Source: Chloroflexota bacterium (lineage in GTDB: Bacteria; Chloroflexota; Anaerolineae; Aggregatilineales; Phototrophicaceae). Taken from it: 41,606 nt of DNA. A program made the position numbers and the translations under genes. Positions 25,827-33,763 of the stretch are shown here, piece after piece (within the stretch, counting starts at the first letter, position 1; each line of letters opens with the position of its first letter). The notes under the pieces are model-generated. The model worked only from the letters and a program-made list of their open reading frames with translations. It was not told the origin of the DNA and searched no databases. The DNA lies in the NCBI GenBank assembly GCA_009841405.1, contig VXLV01000074.1, positions 1-41,606 on the forward strand, in the 5' to 3' direction.

Positions 25827-26858
25827 ATGCAAAACATACAAGACTCCAGCGCCTTCGTCATCTGCGACGACCTCTACAAGATCTTCAAGGTCGCCGAGAT
25901 TGAGGTGATGGCGCTGCAAGGGCTCGACTTGACCGTGCGGCGCGGCGAGCTGGTCGGCGTGGTCGGCGCCAGCGGCAGCGGCAAAACCACGCTCATGAAT
26001 GTGCTCGGCGGGCTGACGCTGCCCTCAGCCGGCCGCGTCATCGTCGATGGCAAGAACCTGCTCAAGCTGAGCGCGCGCGAGCTGACGACCTACCGGCAGA
26101 TCGAAGTCGGTTTTGTCTGGCAGCAGGGCAGCCGCAACCTCGTGCCTTATTTGTCCGCGCTCGACAATATCAAGCTGCCGATGACGCTCGCTGGCGTCGC
26201 CGGCGCCCAGGCCGACGCGCGCGCCCGTGAATTGATGGACAAGGTCGACCTGCCGCATCGCTACGATCACCGGCCCATCCAGCTTTCCGGCGGCGAGCAG
26301 CAACGCGTGGCCATCGCCGTTGCCCTCGCTAACGAGCCCAAGCTGCTGCTGGCCGACGAGCCGACCGGCGAGCTGGACTCGACGACGTCCGACCAGGTTT
26401 ACGACCTGCTGCAGCGCTTGAACCGCGATGACGGCTTGACCATCTGCATCGTAAGCCATGACCCCACAATCGCCCAGCATGTCGAGCGCGTCGTGCAGAT
26501 ACGCGATGGTAAACTCGCCAGCGAGACCGTGCGCCGTCGGCCGCTAGCCGATACGCGCATGCACGACGGACGCGGCGCCGGCGCTGAAGCGACCGAAAGC
26601 TGGCAAGACCACTTTGAAGAACTGATCGTGCTGGACTCGGCCGGACGCTTGCAAATCCCCAAGCAACTCCGCGAAGATTTGGGCTTCGAGAATCGCGTCG
26701 AGATGGAAGTCACCGCGGACGGCGTCCTGATCCGGCCGGCGCGAAATCTCGAGCAAACCTCGTCGCAGGCCGAGATACAAATTGAGCGCGAAATAAGGGC
26801 AGAGGACAATGGCGCGCCCGCCGGCTTGCTGGCGCGTTTTCGGGGGCGAAAGACATGA
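25827..26858 (+). CDS. ABC transporter ATPase fused to AbrB-like domain
   Basis: 343 aa. Residues 1-235 form a LolD/MacB-type ATPase: Walker A GASGSGKT (47-54), Q-loop region VWQQ (97-100), signature LSGGEQQR (153-160), Walker B LLLADEP (173-179) and switch His in VSHDP (209-213). After a linker, residues 265-304 read [20 protein letters not shown], continuing with a [12 protein letters not shown] strand. This is the swapped-hairpin pattern of SpoVT/AbrB-type DNA-binding domains. A charged tail follows. The ATPase part should drive an FtsX/MacB-type permease; the AbrB part may mediate dimerisation or DNA binding. It starts at ATG 25827 and overlaps the next ATPase gene by 4 nt (ATGA). Confidence 0.88.
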   Translation: MQNIQDSSAFVICDDLYKIFKVAEIEVMALQGLDLTVRRGELVGVVGASGSGKTTLMNVLGGLTLPSAGRVIVDGKNLLKLSARELTTYRQIEVGFVWQQGSRNLVPYLSALDNIKLPMTLAGVAGAQADARARELMDKVDLPHRYDHRPIQLSGGEQQRVAIAVALANEPKLLLADEPTGELDSTTSDQVYDLLQRLNRDDGLTICIVSHDPTIAQHVERVVQIRDGKLASETVRRRPLADTRMHDGRGAGAEATESWQDHFEELIVLDSAGRLQIPKQLREDLGFENRVEMEVTADGVLIRPARNLEQTSSQAEIQIEREIRAEDNGAPAGLLARFRGRKT

Positions 26859-27538
26859 CGCAAAACGCAATTGAAGCGCGGCGCGTCGGCCGCGTCTATC
26901 CCGCCGACGGCGGCGATATCCATGCCCTGCGCGATATTGACCTGGAAGTTGGCCAGGGGCAATTCGTCGCCCTGCGCGGCCGCTCCGGCAGCGGCAAGAC
27001 GACTCTGCTCAACTGCCTCGGCGGCCTGGATAACCCAACCAGCGGGGTGATCTGGATCCAGGGCGTCGATATTTCAACAATGGATGAGGCGGCACGTACC
27101 TATTGGCGTCGCGAGCATATCGGCTTCGTCTTCCAGCAGATGGGCCTGCTGCCCAGTTTCTCGGCCTATGAAAACCTCGATGTGATGGCGCGGCTGGGCG
27201 GGCTGCCCCGCAGCGAGCGCCGCGCGCGCATCCTGGAAAGCCTCGAACGCATGGACCTGCTGGACTATTACGATCACCGCCCCTACGAGATGTCGGGCGG
27301 GCAGCAGCAGCGCATCGCGATCGCGCGCGCACTGGTCACCGGCCCGGAACTGGTGCTGGCGGACGAACCCACCAGCGAACTGGACAGCGAAACAACCCAC
27401 CAGGTCCTTTCCGTGCTGCAAAGTTTTGTGCGCGCCCAGGGAACCTCAATCCTGCTGTCCAGCCACGATCCCATCGTTGACGAATACGCTGATCGCGTCA
27501 TCACCCTGTCCGACGGCCGCATCTCAAACGTGCCTTAG
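26855..27538 (+). CDS. ABC transporter ATPase (LolD/MacB type)
   Basis: 227 aa with all motifs: Walker A GRSGSGKT (42-49), FVFQQMGLLPSFSAYENL, signature MSGGQQQR (145-152), Walker B LVLADE (165-170) and SSHDP. Length and sequence fit the lipoprotein-release/macrolide-exporter ATPases that pair with FtsX-domain permeases. ATG 26855 overlaps the stop of the AbrB-fused ATPase by 4 nt, and the next gene starts 9 nt after its stop. No permease gene is adjacent. The two ATPases could form a heterodimer with permeases encoded elsewhere. Confidence 0.9.
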   Translation: MTQNAIEARRVGRVYPADGGDIHALRDIDLEVGQGQFVALRGRSGSGKTTLLNCLGGLDNPTSGVIWIQGVDISTMDEAARTYWRREHIGFVFQQMGLLPSFSAYENLDVMARLGGLPRSERRARILESLERMDLLDYYDHRPYEMSGGQQQRIAIARALVTGPELVLADEPTSELDSETTHQVLSVLQSFVRAQGTSILLSSHDPIVDEYADRVITLSDGRISNVP

Positions 27539-27547
27539 GTCGGTCTG

Positions 27548-29140
27548 ATGCTGCCCAAAATCGCCGCGATGTTTTTCCTCCTCTTCGGGCAGGACCTTAC
27601 GCTCTTCCACGACGTCAGCGATGTAGCGGGCATCGAGGCAACCCATCGCGCCATCTGGGACGAGGACGCCCCCGTGCCTTATGACGACGCCTATCTGGCC
27701 GCGGGCAGCGCCTGGGAAGACTACGACAAGGATGGCTGGGTCGACCTGTACGTCACCGGCAATCTGGACCCTAACGCGCTCTACCACAACCTGGGAGACG
27801 GCAGCTTCGCCCTGTCGGAGCACAGCGAAATGCTTAGCCTGCCGGATGAATTGAGCGGCGGCGCCGTCTGGGCTGATTACGACAACGACGGCTGGCGCGA
27901 TCTCTACGTCTTGAATTGGGGCGCTAACCGCCTCTTCCGCAATCTCGGCGGGGCGGGCTTCGCCGATGTCACGGTGGAGGCTGGCGTGGGCGATATCGGC
28001 AAGGCGACCACCGCCGCCTGGGGCGATTACGACGAGGACGGCCACATCGATCTCTACGTGACCAATTGGTCGTGTTATCCCGAATGCGATCTAGCCGATT
28101 TCTCGCGCAGCCGCGATGCCCTGTATCACAATAACGGCGATGGCAGCTTCACCGATGTCACGGGCTTGCTCAGCTTCGAGCGCTTGCTGGGCGCCGGCTT
28201 CGCGGTCAGCTGGGTCGATTATGACGACGACCGCGATCTAGACTTGTACGTCGTCAATGATCGCGTGATCAATGCGATAGGCAATGTGCTCTGGCGCAAC
28301 GACGGCCCGGGCTGCGCCGGCTGGTGCTTCACCGATGTCAGCGCGCGCGCCGGCGCCGATGCCGAAGTGCATGGCATGGGCCTGGCCAGCGGCGACTACG
28401 ACAACGATGGCGATCTGGACTTCTATTTCTCCAATATGGTGCGGGCGATGGTGCTTCTGGAGAATGAAGGCGACGGGACCTTCTCCGATGCGACCGAGCG
28501 CGCCGGCGTCGATTATCTCACGGGCAAGGCGGTCGGCTGGGGCACGGCTTTCTTCGACTACGACAACGACGGCTGGCTCGACCTCTATCTGGCCGCCACC
28601 GGCATCTCGCCGATCCCCGGCAAATCCGGCATGCACTACGCTTACCCCGACATGCTCTACCACAACCAGGGCGACGGCGCCTTCTTGCCGGTTGACCAGG
28701 AACTCTTTGAGGAGACCGCGCGCCCGACCATGGGCTTCAGCACAGCCGACTACGACCGCGACGGGCGCGTGGATTACGCGCTGACCTGGTGGAATGACCG
28801 CCATCGCCTCTTTCGCAACAACGCCTGGGAGGGCGTCAGGAACCATTGGATCGCCTTTGAATTACAGGGCGGCGGCGCCATCGACCGCGACGCGCTGGGC
28901 ACGCGCGTCCGCCTCGACAGCGATGATGGCTTGTCGCAAATCCGCGAGCTAAAGTCTGGTTCCAGCCTGGGCGCCGGCAATGAACTCGTACTGCATTTCG
29001 GTTTGGGCCAAGCCTCGGTCGAACGCGTCATCGTCAGTTGGCTGGACGGCGAATACCAGGAATACAAGAACGTGTCAGCGAACCAGCGCTGCCTCATCAC
29101 GCGGACGCGAATGGATTGCGAGCGGCAGAGCGGCGTATGA
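27548..29140 (+). CDS. FG-GAP/VCBS repeat protein with ASPIC/UnbV C-terminus (CRTAC-like)
   Basis: 530 aa. At least seven calcium-binding D-x-D-x-D-G type motifs (DYDKDGWVDLYV, DYDNDGWRDLYV, DYDEDGHIDLYV, DYDDDRDLDLYV, DYDNDGDLDFYF, DYDNDGWLDLYL, DYDRDGRVDYAL) mark a beta-propeller. The last 110 residues match the ASPIC/UnbV domain (IAFELQGG, then LGTRVRLDSDDGLSQIREL and VIVSWLDGEYQEYKNV). The N-terminus (MLPKIAAMFFLLFGQ) is a short hydrophobic stretch, perhaps a weak export signal. Such proteins are typically extracellular adhesion- or CRTAC1-like proteins of unknown role. It lies 9 nt after the ABC ATPase gene, and its stop overlaps the next start (ATGA). Confidence 0.85.
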   Translation: MLPKIAAMFFLLFGQDLTLFHDVSDVAGIEATHRAIWDEDAPVPYDDAYLAAGSAWEDYDKDGWVDLYVTGNLDPNALYHNLGDGSFALSEHSEMLSLPDELSGGAVWADYDNDGWRDLYVLNWGANRLFRNLGGAGFADVTVEAGVGDIGKATTAAWGDYDEDGHIDLYVTNWSCYPECDLADFSRSRDALYHNNGDGSFTDVTGLLSFERLLGAGFAVSWVDYDDDRDLDLYVVNDRVINAIGNVLWRNDGPGCAGWCFTDVSARAGADAEVHGMGLASGDYDNDGDLDFYFSNMVRAMVLLENEGDGTFSDATERAGVDYLTGKAVGWGTAFFDYDNDGWLDLYLAATGISPIPGKSGMHYAYPDMLYHNQGDGAFLPVDQELFEETARPTMGFSTADYDRDGRVDYALTWWNDRHRLFRNNAWEGVRNHWIAFELQGGGAIDRDALGTRVRLDSDDGLSQIRELKSGSSLGAGNELVLHFGLGQASVERVIVSWLDGEYQEYKNVSANQRCLITRTRMDCERQSGV

Positions 29141-29634
29141 GCGACGACCTGCACCCGGTATCACGTCAGCTTGTGAATCTGCTGAAAACGAATTGCTGTT
29201 GGTACGAGAGCTTTCATCACCAAGCCGTTCGCACCAGCGAAGAGGCGGCGGCGGCGCGCCCGGGTTACGGCTTGAGTCAGGGCGCCAAGGCGATCATCCT
29301 CCGCGTGAAGCGCAATCAGCGCGACAAGTTCTTCGTCATGCTGGTATTCCCGGCCGATCGCAAATTCGACGGCAAGCGCGTCAAGGCGTATTTCAAGGCC
29401 CGCGATATCCGTTTCGCCAGCGAAGCCGAAGTCAGCGCCTTGACCGGCGGCGTGCAGCCGGGCGGGGTTCCGCCCTTCGGCAGCTTGTTTGACTTGCCGG
29501 TCTACGTCGCGCCCGAACTGTTCGACCTGGAGAAGATCGTCTTTAACGCCGGCGACAGGCGCTTCTCGCTGGCAATGCGCGCCGCTGATTACCGCCTGCT
29601 GGAACGCCCGGTCGAATTCGCGTTTATCGCATAA
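29137..29634 (+). CDS. YbaK/ProX-type aminoacyl-tRNA deacylase domain protein
   Basis: 165 aa with the YbaK/EbsC editing-domain pattern: SEEAAAARPGYGLSQGAKAI with the conserved Lys, then KFFVMLVFPADRKFD, GGVPPFGS and PVYVAPELFD. It would hydrolyse mischarged tRNA in trans in the cytoplasm; the exact tRNA is unknown. ATG 29137 overlaps the TGA of the FG-GAP gene (ATGA), so I reject the earlier in-frame start at 29038. Its place at the end of an export-type operon is unexpected for an editing enzyme. Confidence 0.82.
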   Translation: MSDDLHPVSRQLVNLLKTNCCWYESFHHQAVRTSEEAAAARPGYGLSQGAKAIILRVKRNQRDKFFVMLVFPADRKFDGKRVKAYFKARDIRFASEAEVSALTGGVQPGGVPPFGSLFDLPVYVAPELFDLEKIVFNAGDRRFSLAMRAADYRLLERPVEFAFIA

Positions 29635-29691
29635 GATTCGCGAAAGTGATCAATTCCGTGGACATAAGCAATCCGCCAAGCCAACATGAAA

Positions 29692-29738
29692 TTCTCTGTG
29701 CCCTCTGTGTATCCTCATCTTCCTCTGTGGTGAAAAAA
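29692..29738 (+). repeat. CTCTGTG-family dispersed repeat, copy 9
   Basis: ttctctgtgccctctgtgta, then tcctcatcttcctctgtggt and gaaaa. It lies 85 nt before the PfkB gene. Confidence 0.9.
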
Positions 29739-29823
29739 GTGTTTGGTATTCGCATTTCCGCGAAATTCACTACATCCACATACGGCTCTGGCAGTCGACT
29801 GGTCACGGAGGCCCGTTAACATC

Positions 29824-30918
29824 ATGCCCTCAGACGTAGTAGTCGCCGGGCACATCGCCCTGGACATCCTGCCCGACATGTCCATGCTGTCGCCGCAGCA
29901 AGTGATTGACGCCGGCAAAGTCTACGAGATCGGCGCAATCACCTACTCGACCGGCGGCGCAGTTTCGAATACCGGCCTGGCGCTGCATCGTCTCGGCGTC
30001 GCCGTCGACCTGCTGGCCACAGTCGGCGATGACTGGGTCGGGCGCGCAATCATCGACTACGTTCGCGCCTTCGGCCCGGGCTTGGGCGAGCGCATCCAAG
30101 TAGCGGCCGGCGCCGCCAGCCCCTACACCATCGTCATCGAACCGCTAAACCACGACCGCACTCTGCTGACCAATACAGGCGTCTACGCCGACTACGACCT
30201 GCGCAACATCGACCTGGCTTGCGTGGCGGCGGCCAAGCTGTTTCATCTGGGCTATCCGACCCTGCTGCCGCGACTGTTCGCGGACGGCGGCGCGGGCTTC
30301 CTGGACTTGCTGCGCGCGGTCAAAGAGACCGGCGTCGCCGTCTCGGTCGACATGTCCCTGCCGCCGCCCGACAGCCCTAGCGGCCAAGCCGACTGGCGCG
30401 CGATTCTGGGACGCTGCCTGCCGCTTGTCGATATATTCGTGCCCAGCATCGAAGAAATTATGTTCATGCTGCGCCGCAAGGATCTTGAGCGCTGGGGCGG
30501 CCAGCTCTTCAGGCAACTTGATGCCGACTATCTCTCCGGCCTGGCGGATGAACTCCTGTCGCTGGGCGTCGGCGTCGCGGGCTTCAAACTGGGCGAGCGC
30601 GGACTCTACTTAAAAGCCGCGGCCAAGCCCGACCGGCTGGCCTTCTTGAGCGCGCTCGGCGCTTCGCCTTCGGATTGGGCGGGCGCAGCCGTCTGGCAGC
30701 CGGCCTTTCTAGTGGAAGTGGCGGGCACAACGGGCGCGGGCGACGCTGCCTATGCTGGCCTGCTCGCGGCGATGCTGCGCGGACTTGGTCCGCGGGAATG
30801 CGCCCGCATGGCCTGCGCCGCAGCCGCGTGCAACATCGAAGCTGCGGACGCAACCTCGGGCGTGCGCGCTTGGGAAGAGACCGAAGCGCGCCTGGCCGCC
30901 GGCTGGCCCACGCTTTGA
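29824..30918 (+). CDS. PfkB-family carbohydrate kinase
   Basis: 364 aa, ribokinase-like. The glycine-rich N-terminal substrate region reads STGGAVSNTGLALHRLG. The C-terminal ATP/anion-hole motif VAGTTGAGDAAYAGLL contains the catalytic Asp. An acidic IEEIMFML motif lies midway. Candidate substrates include 2-keto-3-deoxygluconate, ribose or fructose; neighbourhood genes for mannonate and aldonate breakdown make 2-keto-3-deoxygluconate attractive, but this is inference. ATG 29824 is the first credible start; GGAGG (29807-29811) is rather far, at 12 nt. Confidence 0.85.
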   Translation: MPSDVVVAGHIALDILPDMSMLSPQQVIDAGKVYEIGAITYSTGGAVSNTGLALHRLGVAVDLLATVGDDWVGRAIIDYVRAFGPGLGERIQVAAGAASPYTIVIEPLNHDRTLLTNTGVYADYDLRNIDLACVAAAKLFHLGYPTLLPRLFADGGAGFLDLLRAVKETGVAVSVDMSLPPPDSPSGQADWRAILGRCLPLVDIFVPSIEEIMFMLRRKDLERWGGQLFRQLDADYLSGLADELLSLGVGVAGFKLGERGLYLKAAAKPDRLAFLSALGASPSDWAGAAVWQPAFLVEVAGTTGAGDAAYAGLLAAMLRGLGPRECARMACAAAACNIEAADATSGVRAWEETEARLAAGWPTL

Positions 30919-30944
30919 CGCAGCTGCTTTCACTGTGTTAGACT
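30915..30944 (+). promoter_or_regulatory. Strong promoter for the toxin-antitoxin-like pair
   Basis: -35 TTGACG (30915-30920), an 18-nt spacer and -10 TAGACT (30939-30944) with the extension TGT before it. The -35 overlaps the TGA stop of the PfkB gene. The antitoxin-like ATG follows 30 nt downstream with GAGGAA as ribosome-binding site. Confidence 0.55.
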
Positions 30945-30974
30945 AAGAATGCTCGGGCTAGCGAGGAAATAATA

Positions 30975-31187
30975 ATGTCAAGATCAAAGGTATCCGCTTC
31001 GGATGGGCCGTCCAAGCCTCAAGCCGTGCTGGTAGATCCCTTGATGGATGAGGATCCATCCGACGATGAGATTCTGGAGAGCATGCGCCGCGGCATGGAA
31101 GATGTAAAAGCGGGACGAACTCGCCCAGCCCGGCAGGCAATGGCTGAAATCCGCAAGAAACTCGCTGCCGATGCCGACTCGCGTTGA
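30975..31187 (+). CDS. Antitoxin-like small acidic protein (70 aa)
   Basis: 70 aa. The C-terminal half (DDEILESMRRGMEDVKAGRT, then RPARQAMAEIRKKLA) has the helix pattern of Phd/RelB-type antitoxin tails (a regulator with a degrading-prone N-terminus, residues 1-25). ATG 30975 has GAGGAA about 8 nt upstream and its own strong promoter. A second ORF starting at 31171 overlaps its end by 17 nt, the classical antitoxin-toxin arrangement. Confidence 0.6.
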   Translation: MSRSKVSASDGPSKPQAVLVDPLMDEDPSDDEILESMRRGMEDVKAGRTRPARQAMAEIRKKLAADADSR

Positions 31188-31338
31188 TACAACCCACGAA
31201 TTCGACAAAGAGATAGAACGCCAAAGGCGAGAATCAGGATTCTCAAGGAATTGGAGTGGGTCATGGAGTTTTTTCCTGAATTTGTTAGCGCCGCATCCAT
31301 CATCAGGTATTGTGAACAGCACTATCCTATTGAGGTAG
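31171..31338 (+). CDS. Possible truncated RelE-like toxin start (55 aa)
   Basis: ATG 31171 overlaps the antitoxin-like gene and opens RVDTTHEFDKEIERQRRE, which resembles the first helix of RelE/HigB toxins, but the frame then turns implausible and stops at 31338. The reading frame of the next gene, extended upstream, contains RILKELEWVMEFFPE at the same place, so a one- or two-base shift near 31225-31240 would join the two. Either this is a broken toxin or the similarity is chance. Confidence 0.3.
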   Translation: MPTRVDTTHEFDKEIERQRRESGFSRNWSGSWSFFLNLLAPHPSSGIVNSTILLR

Positions 31339-31883
31339 AGGATCAAAGGCGGCAACTGGAACGCGAGATTCCAAACCTCATTGGGTACGCCGAAGACCAC
31401 GATCGTGAAATCGGCATGAACTTCAACCGTCCAACCTTTGACGTTCACCTGTACAGGGCCACCTCGCCTTTTGCATGGCTCGATCAACTGTTCGGTATCC
31501 GTACCATCTACCTGCTCCGACATAGGGACCCGGAGGGCGTCATTCATCTGGTGCTTACTAGCACTCGGGTCGCCGAGCGCGAACCGCTTAGTGACGATTG
31601 TGATATTACATCGATGATTCTTTGTGCCGCAACTGACCCAGCGATCCCGATGTTTCTATACCAGCGCCCATCGCGCACCTCGGTCTTAAACTCAATCACC
31701 TGTAGTCAATGTCTCGACAAAGTAAGATTACATATTTGGTCACGATTGCCGACTACGGTCCCAGCCGGCTACCAAGATCAAGGCATTCGATTCCGGTCGC
31801 ATGAACTGCCTTATGATGTGCCATTCTCGATAGAGGAAGACATGCTTATGCGCAAGCGCAGACAACGGCTATCCCCTAGTTAG
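31263..31883 (+). CDS. Hypothetical protein (206 aa), possible frameshifted toxin body
   Basis: ATG 31263 has GGAG (31253-31256) 6 nt upstream; TTG 31251 is an alternative. I do not recognise the family. The segment PTFDVHLYRATSPFAWLDQL, then FGIRTIYLLRHRDPEGVIHLVL loosely recalls the RelE beta-sheet, but the protein is too long for that family. A Cys pair (CSQC) and a basic end (MRKRRQRLSPS) are visible. The composition is less GC-rich than the flanks, hinting at acquisition together with the antitoxin-like gene. Confidence 0.5.
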   Translation: MEFFPEFVSAASIIRYCEQHYPIEVEDQRRQLEREIPNLIGYAEDHDREIGMNFNRPTFDVHLYRATSPFAWLDQLFGIRTIYLLRHRDPEGVIHLVLTSTRVAEREPLSDDCDITSMILCAATDPAIPMFLYQRPSRTSVLNSITCSQCLDKVRLHIWSRLPTTVPAGYQDQGIRFRSHELPYDVPFSIEEDMLMRKRRQRLSPS

Positions 31884-32235
31884 GCTTTGAGATGGTCATC
31901 GTGGTATGGAGTTGGTTAGAAACGGAGCCGATTGGAGGATCCTTATCCTAGTACGACGTTACTGGCTATAGTACGTCGGTTTAAAAGGCGCGCCTCCCGA
32001 ATCGTTCAACTCGGCGCGGTAGACGCGGCGGTTTCCGCGTAATCTACTATCTGCAATTTCCTGACGCAGTCTTCCTACTGACCATTTACTCGAAAACCGA
32101 AAAAGACAGCATTAGTAACGCCGAAATCAGACGGATCATAAACACTGTAACTTGAGCTTGTAGCCTGTGAAGCGCTGGCGATCGCTGATGAATCAACGAG
32201 TTGATCAATGCCGTCGCTACCGCAAGCAATCATTT
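31884..32235. other. Intergenic region without supported gene
   Basis: About 350 nt of relatively AT-rich sequence after the 206-aa gene. I find no credible ORF, hairpin-T terminator or RNA gene. It ends in copy 10 of the dispersed repeat. Confidence 0.5.
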
Positions 32236-32283
32236 CCCTCTGTGCCCTCTGTGTATCCTCTTTGTACTCTGTGGTAGGCTTTT
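32236..32283 (+). repeat. CTCTGTG-family dispersed repeat, copy 10
   Basis: ccctctgtgccctctgtgta, then tcctctttgtactctgtggt and aggcttt. It abuts the 3' end of the minus-strand MFS gene. Confidence 0.9.
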
Positions 32284-32286
32284 CCG

Positions 32287-33516
32287 TCACTCACTCGCGT
32301 TACCCCTCGGCAACACAACGATTAACGCCACAGCCAGCGCGCTGAATATCGTCGCCAACGCCAGCATTAAGTCGTAATTGCCAAACACATCAAACAGGAC
32401 GCCCGCGGCGAAGGGCGAGACTGTGCCGGCCACCCTGACAAAGATGCCCAGCGTGCTGCTGATGCGTCCGTAGAAGGCCGCGCCATAGTTGTCGGCGATG
32501 ATCAGCGGACGCGCCAGCGTATGCATGCCGATGGCCATGCCGAAGAGGGTGACGAAGGCAAAGATCAGCCCGGGCGCGTTGCCCAATAGCAGGATTGGCA
32601 GCGAGAGCGTCAGCGCGGCAAAGACGCCCACCACCATTGCCCGGCTCGAGAAGCGCCGCTCGACCGGCGCGAAGATCACCCGGCCGACCACCTGCATGAC
32701 GCCAATCGAGCCGCTGGCCACCGCCGCGCTGCTGGGATGAATATTGACGCTGATGAGCAAGGGTATGAAGTGGAGCCGCACCGCCCCAACGCTCAAGTAC
32801 ATCAGCGAAAAGGCTAATGTCAGCTGCCAGAAATAGCGCGACCGGAATACCCGGCCCAGGCTGACCCTTGGCGTCTCCACCGGGCTTTGCGGCGCCGAAA
32901 CGCCATCGGGCTGCAAGCCAAGATCCGCCGGTTTGCGGCGCAGGACCAGGGCATGCAAAGGTATCGAGATGACGCCAAGCAGAATGCCCAGTATGAACAA
33001 CGCTTGCCGCCAGCCATACGCCACCAGCAAGGCGTCGCTGAGCGGTATGAAGATGGTGCTGGCGAAGCCGGCCACAAAGGTGACGACCGTCATCGCCGTG
33101 CCGCGTCGGTTCGTGAACCAGGTGGCGATCACGGCGAAGGCCGGTTCATACAAGATGGCCGCGCCGCAGGCGCCCTTTAGTGCCATAAGCACCAGGAATT
33201 CGGGCAGGGTATTCACCTGCGACCAGAGCAGGATTGTCAGACTCGCGCCGATGGATCCGGCTGTCATCAGCAGGCGCGCGCCCCGCTTGTCCAGCCAATG
33301 CCCGACGGGTACGCCGATAAAACCCGTGATTAACAGCGACAGCGAAAAAGCGCCTGTTATCTCGCCGCGCGTCCAGCCGAGTTCGGCTTCCATCGGCGTG
33401 ATAAACACCGAAAAAGAGTAATAGAGAACGCCGAAAGAGACGGTCTCGGTAATGGCCAGGACGAGCGCGATATACCAGCCGTAGTAAACCTGCCTGCGTA
33501 TGCCCAGCCGCTTCAT
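32287..33516 (-). CDS. MFS transporter (monocarboxylate/oxalate-formate type)
   Basis: A 409-aa protein with 12 predicted TM helices. The first helix YYGWYIALVLAITETVSFGV and the loop GWTRGEITGAFSLSLLITGF, followed by GHWLDKRGARLLM (MFS motif A), match the MCT/OxlT-like branch that transports small organic acids. ATG 33516 has only a weak ribosome-binding site. It is divergent from the IlvD/Edd dehydratase gene, so a sugar-acid substrate is plausible, as inference. Confidence 0.85.
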   Translation of the reverse strand: MKRLGIRRQVYYGWYIALVLAITETVSFGVLYYSFSVFITPMEAELGWTRGEITGAFSLSLLITGFIGVPVGHWLDKRGARLLMTAGSIGASLTILLWSQVNTLPEFLVLMALKGACGAAILYEPAFAVIATWFTNRRGTAMTVVTFVAGFASTIFIPLSDALLVAYGWRQALFILGILLGVISIPLHALVLRRKPADLGLQPDGVSAPQSPVETPRVSLGRVFRSRYFWQLTLAFSLMYLSVGAVRLHFIPLLISVNIHPSSAAVASGSIGVMQVVGRVIFAPVERRFSSRAMVVGVFAALTLSLPILLLGNAPGLIFAFVTLFGMAIGMHTLARPLIIADNYGAAFYGRISSTLGIFVRVAGTVSPFAAGVLFDVFGNYDLMLALATIFSALAVALIVVLPRGNASE

Positions 33517-33606
33517 GTGTCCGCCGACGCTTTCATGCGCGCCAGAATAGGGAAATACTCACCGCTTCTCAAGTGCTAAGTTTCAGCCGCCATCGCCTCG
33601 TAAGCC

Positions 33607-33683
33607 GTAGGGGCGACATATCATGTCGCCCGCAACCCCATCTCGTAGCCGCGACGGGCGACCAGATTGGTCGCCCCTACAAC
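33607..33683. repeat. GGGCGAC-type hairpin elements, copies 2 and 3 in inverted pair
   Basis: Hairpin one: gggcgacat (33611-33619), loop atc, atgtcgccc (33623-33631), preceded by gtag. Hairpin two: gggcgacca (33656-33664), loop gat, tggtcgccc (33668-33676), followed by ctacaac. The gtag and ctac flanks show the two are inverted relative to each other. The stem-tip bases differ between copies but stay paired. Confidence 0.8.
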
Positions 33684-33686
33684 CTA

Positions 33687-33720
33687 CTCAGTGCCCTCTG
33701 TGTCTCTGCGGTTAATTCCG
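33687..33720 (+). repeat. CTCTGTG-family dispersed repeat, copy 11
   Basis: cagtgccctctgtgtctctg, then cggttaattccg. It directly precedes a -10-like TATACT (33722-33727) upstream of the IlvD/Edd gene. Confidence 0.85.
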
Positions 33721-33763
33721 TTATACTTCCCGCCCATACCCCACATTCCCTCGGAGGCAGCTT

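Noticed and set aside
32075..32290. Minus-strand ORF (71 aa) before the MFS gene
   Set aside because: Half of it is translated dispersed repeat. The TEDTQRAQR-type peptides seen at several repeat copies are an artefact.
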